From contig VZTG01010183.1 of NCBI GenBank assembly GCA_013397845.1, positions 1 through 64,000 of the forward strand: a stretch of 64,000 nucleotides of DNA, written 5' to 3'. The notes below the pieces were generated by a model, which was given only the letters and a program-made list of their open reading frames with translations, ran no database searches and had not been told where the DNA came from. The DNA is from Melanocharis versteri. Its lineage: Eukaryota; Chordata; Aves; Passeriformes; Melanocharitidae. This document shows, piece by piece, positions 62,502-64,000 of the stretch. Within the stretch, counting starts at the first letter, position 1, and each line of letters opens with the position of its first letter. The translations under genes and the position numbers were made by a program.

Positions 62502-64000
62502 CTATGTTCACAATATAATCTGTCTGATCCTATGGTCACACAACAACTCACACATGCAAGTGTCTGAAGTGCAACTTGAGTGTGGTAACTGGTAACTCAG
62601 TCTTGCAGAACAAGATGAAAGACTGAGAATTGCAAGAAGTAGTAAACTTTTCGCCTTTGATGATAACAAAATATAATGAAAACTTCCACTCTTAATATTT
62701 TAAAATATTCCCCAAACATACTTAATAACCATTAAGAAAAATTTCCATTGTTTAAAGCTTTTTCTGTTTAAAATCTGTTGATAGAGATGTCTGTTTTAAA
62801 TGAAAAATTCTTCTTTAGAAAAATTTTGTTAGCAACCAGGAAATAAAACTAAGGGAATGATTTCATTTGCAGAAATGGTGGGCCGAAATGTGCTAACTCT
62901 TTTCACTGTGATTTTTAATATTTCTTGGGAAGTATTAAAGCTATAGAAGACATAAATAAATAAATCTTGACAGAGAACTATTTAAAAAAATTCTGAAAGC
63001 ATAATTTTTTTTCAAGGTTTTAGTTTTTCTGCCAGCTTTCTTCATTTCCTACCTTGTTTCATTTGAAAAAATAGAATAATTCAGGGTTAGAAGTTGACTA
63101 TTGTAGTCTTGAAGCCACTTTACACGATCCCCGTAACTGCCCAAATTAGGAGGCCAGAATATGAGTGTCAGTATGTCTCCTACATGTATGGTAATATCCT
63201 GTCTTGAGAAGATGATGTGGTCTTGCTATGGTTTTTGTAACACCATGGAATAGTTTAGGTTGGAAGAAACTGGTCAGGGTAGCAATTTTCCACATGGGGA
63301 GGCAAATCATCACCCATCACTGTCTAACAGCCTCAAGGTGTATCAGGGCCAGATAGTGACCCACAACCGCCATTTGTGACAAAACAGATGTTACTGGAGC
63401 AAGAAATATGGTGATCTTGAAAAAAACGTCTCAAAAGACACAGTGCAACTGGCTGCAATGACAATCAGAAAGCAAAGGTTTCAGCTAAGACCAGGCTGCA
63501 AGGGAAAATCCTGCTCTGAGTTCCAGCATTTCCCCTGGAGGAAGAAATCCAAATAACAGAGATGTTCAGTCAGCCCCACAGATGGGATGAAGAAAAAGTC
63601 CCTGGACGGAGAGTCCTGTGAACAATGTCCACGATGCCACCTGCATTTCCACCAAAATCTGCCTCTATTTTTCCTCCAAATGCAGAGCCATAAAGCGTAA
63701 TGTTGCCACTTTGACAGATGTCTCCTCTCTGCCTTAAAGTTAACATGAACGTCTTGTGATGACCTGTACCATTACTGCCTGTTCTGACAACAGATTTATG
63801 GTGGGACTGTCTTCAATATTTTAGGTGTTTGACATTTCACTGACAAATCACTGTGGTCTGATCAAAGACAAAATCAACAGAGAAATTCCTACCTACTTCT
63901 TGGGGTCAGCCCTTTCAGATCACCTCCAGGCCAAGCTGCTGTTCCAGCATGCTTTAAAATGTGACAAGGAACACACTGTCCAAAGACAACGATCTGATAT

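Larger units (their letters stand above)
52217..64000. other. gene-free upstream flank
   Basis: AT-rich noncoding DNA upstream of SLC17A6. It contains a CR1 tail at 58.4 kb, TTTG and TTCTA microsatellites and the TAATTA palindromes. ANO5 would be expected on this side from mammalian synteny, but none of its exons was recognised. The somewhat GC-richer 63240-63720 segment may be an old retroelement that I cannot name. Confidence 0.7.

Noticed and set aside
52217..64000. Exons of ANO5, expected from mammalian synteny
   Set aside because: No frame in this interval resembles an anoctamin. The gene probably lies beyond the window.

Overview
This window is vertebrate nuclear DNA, almost certainly from a bird and probably a songbird. 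The evidence is AT-rich noncoding DNA with 3'-tail fragments of CR1 retrotransposons (at about 11.3, 14.2, 18.1, 39.9 and 58.4 kb), plus one SINE at 10.25-10.38 kb. That SINE has a tRNA-Ile-like head and a CR1-like tail, the architecture of the zebra-finch SINE TguSINE1. Species cannot be fixed by eye.

The window holds one recognisable protein-coding gene, complete, on the minus strand: SLC17A6, encoding the vesicular glutamate transporter VGLUT2. All 12 coding exons were placed by translation and splice sites: 49959-49874, 46974-46722, 45731-45613, 32946-32832, 30823-30736, 30636-30550, 29629-29487, 27530-27381, 26130-25998, 25295-25185, 23731-23604 and 23259-22927. Every junction has AG/GT and keeps frame. 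The product is 581 residues (human 582, from memory), and the residues used for glutamate binding and transport (R88, H128, R184, E191, R322) are all present. A 3' UTR of about 1.8 kb probably ends near 21.14 kb, after an AATAAA at 21167-21162.

Layout: 1-21.1 kb is gene-free DNA downstream of SLC17A6, with simple repeats and degenerate CR1/SINE pieces. 21.1-52 kb is the gene, with introns from 99 bp to 12.7 kb. 52.2-64 kb is gene-free upstream flank. In mammals the neighbours are FANCF/GAS2 downstream and ANO5 upstream; no exon of these was recognised.

The most important observation concerns the 5' end. A 1,102-bp block containing coding exon 1 occurs twice (48973-50074 and 50539-51640), and a 147-bp block also occurs twice (50391-50537 and 52070-52216). 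The blocks are bounded by an 87-base N gap and two single n characters. This is best read as a false assembly duplication from mis-ordered, overlapping contigs around a GC-rich promoter, not as a biological exon duplication.

I found no undescribed biological system. The rest is a well-known synaptic gene in ordinary avian noncoding DNA, plus a few structural curiosities: a hairpin inside a CR1 tail, a 160-bp AAAAG tract, a CpG-rich intron 2 whose open frame runs into exon 3, and paired TAATTA palindromes.
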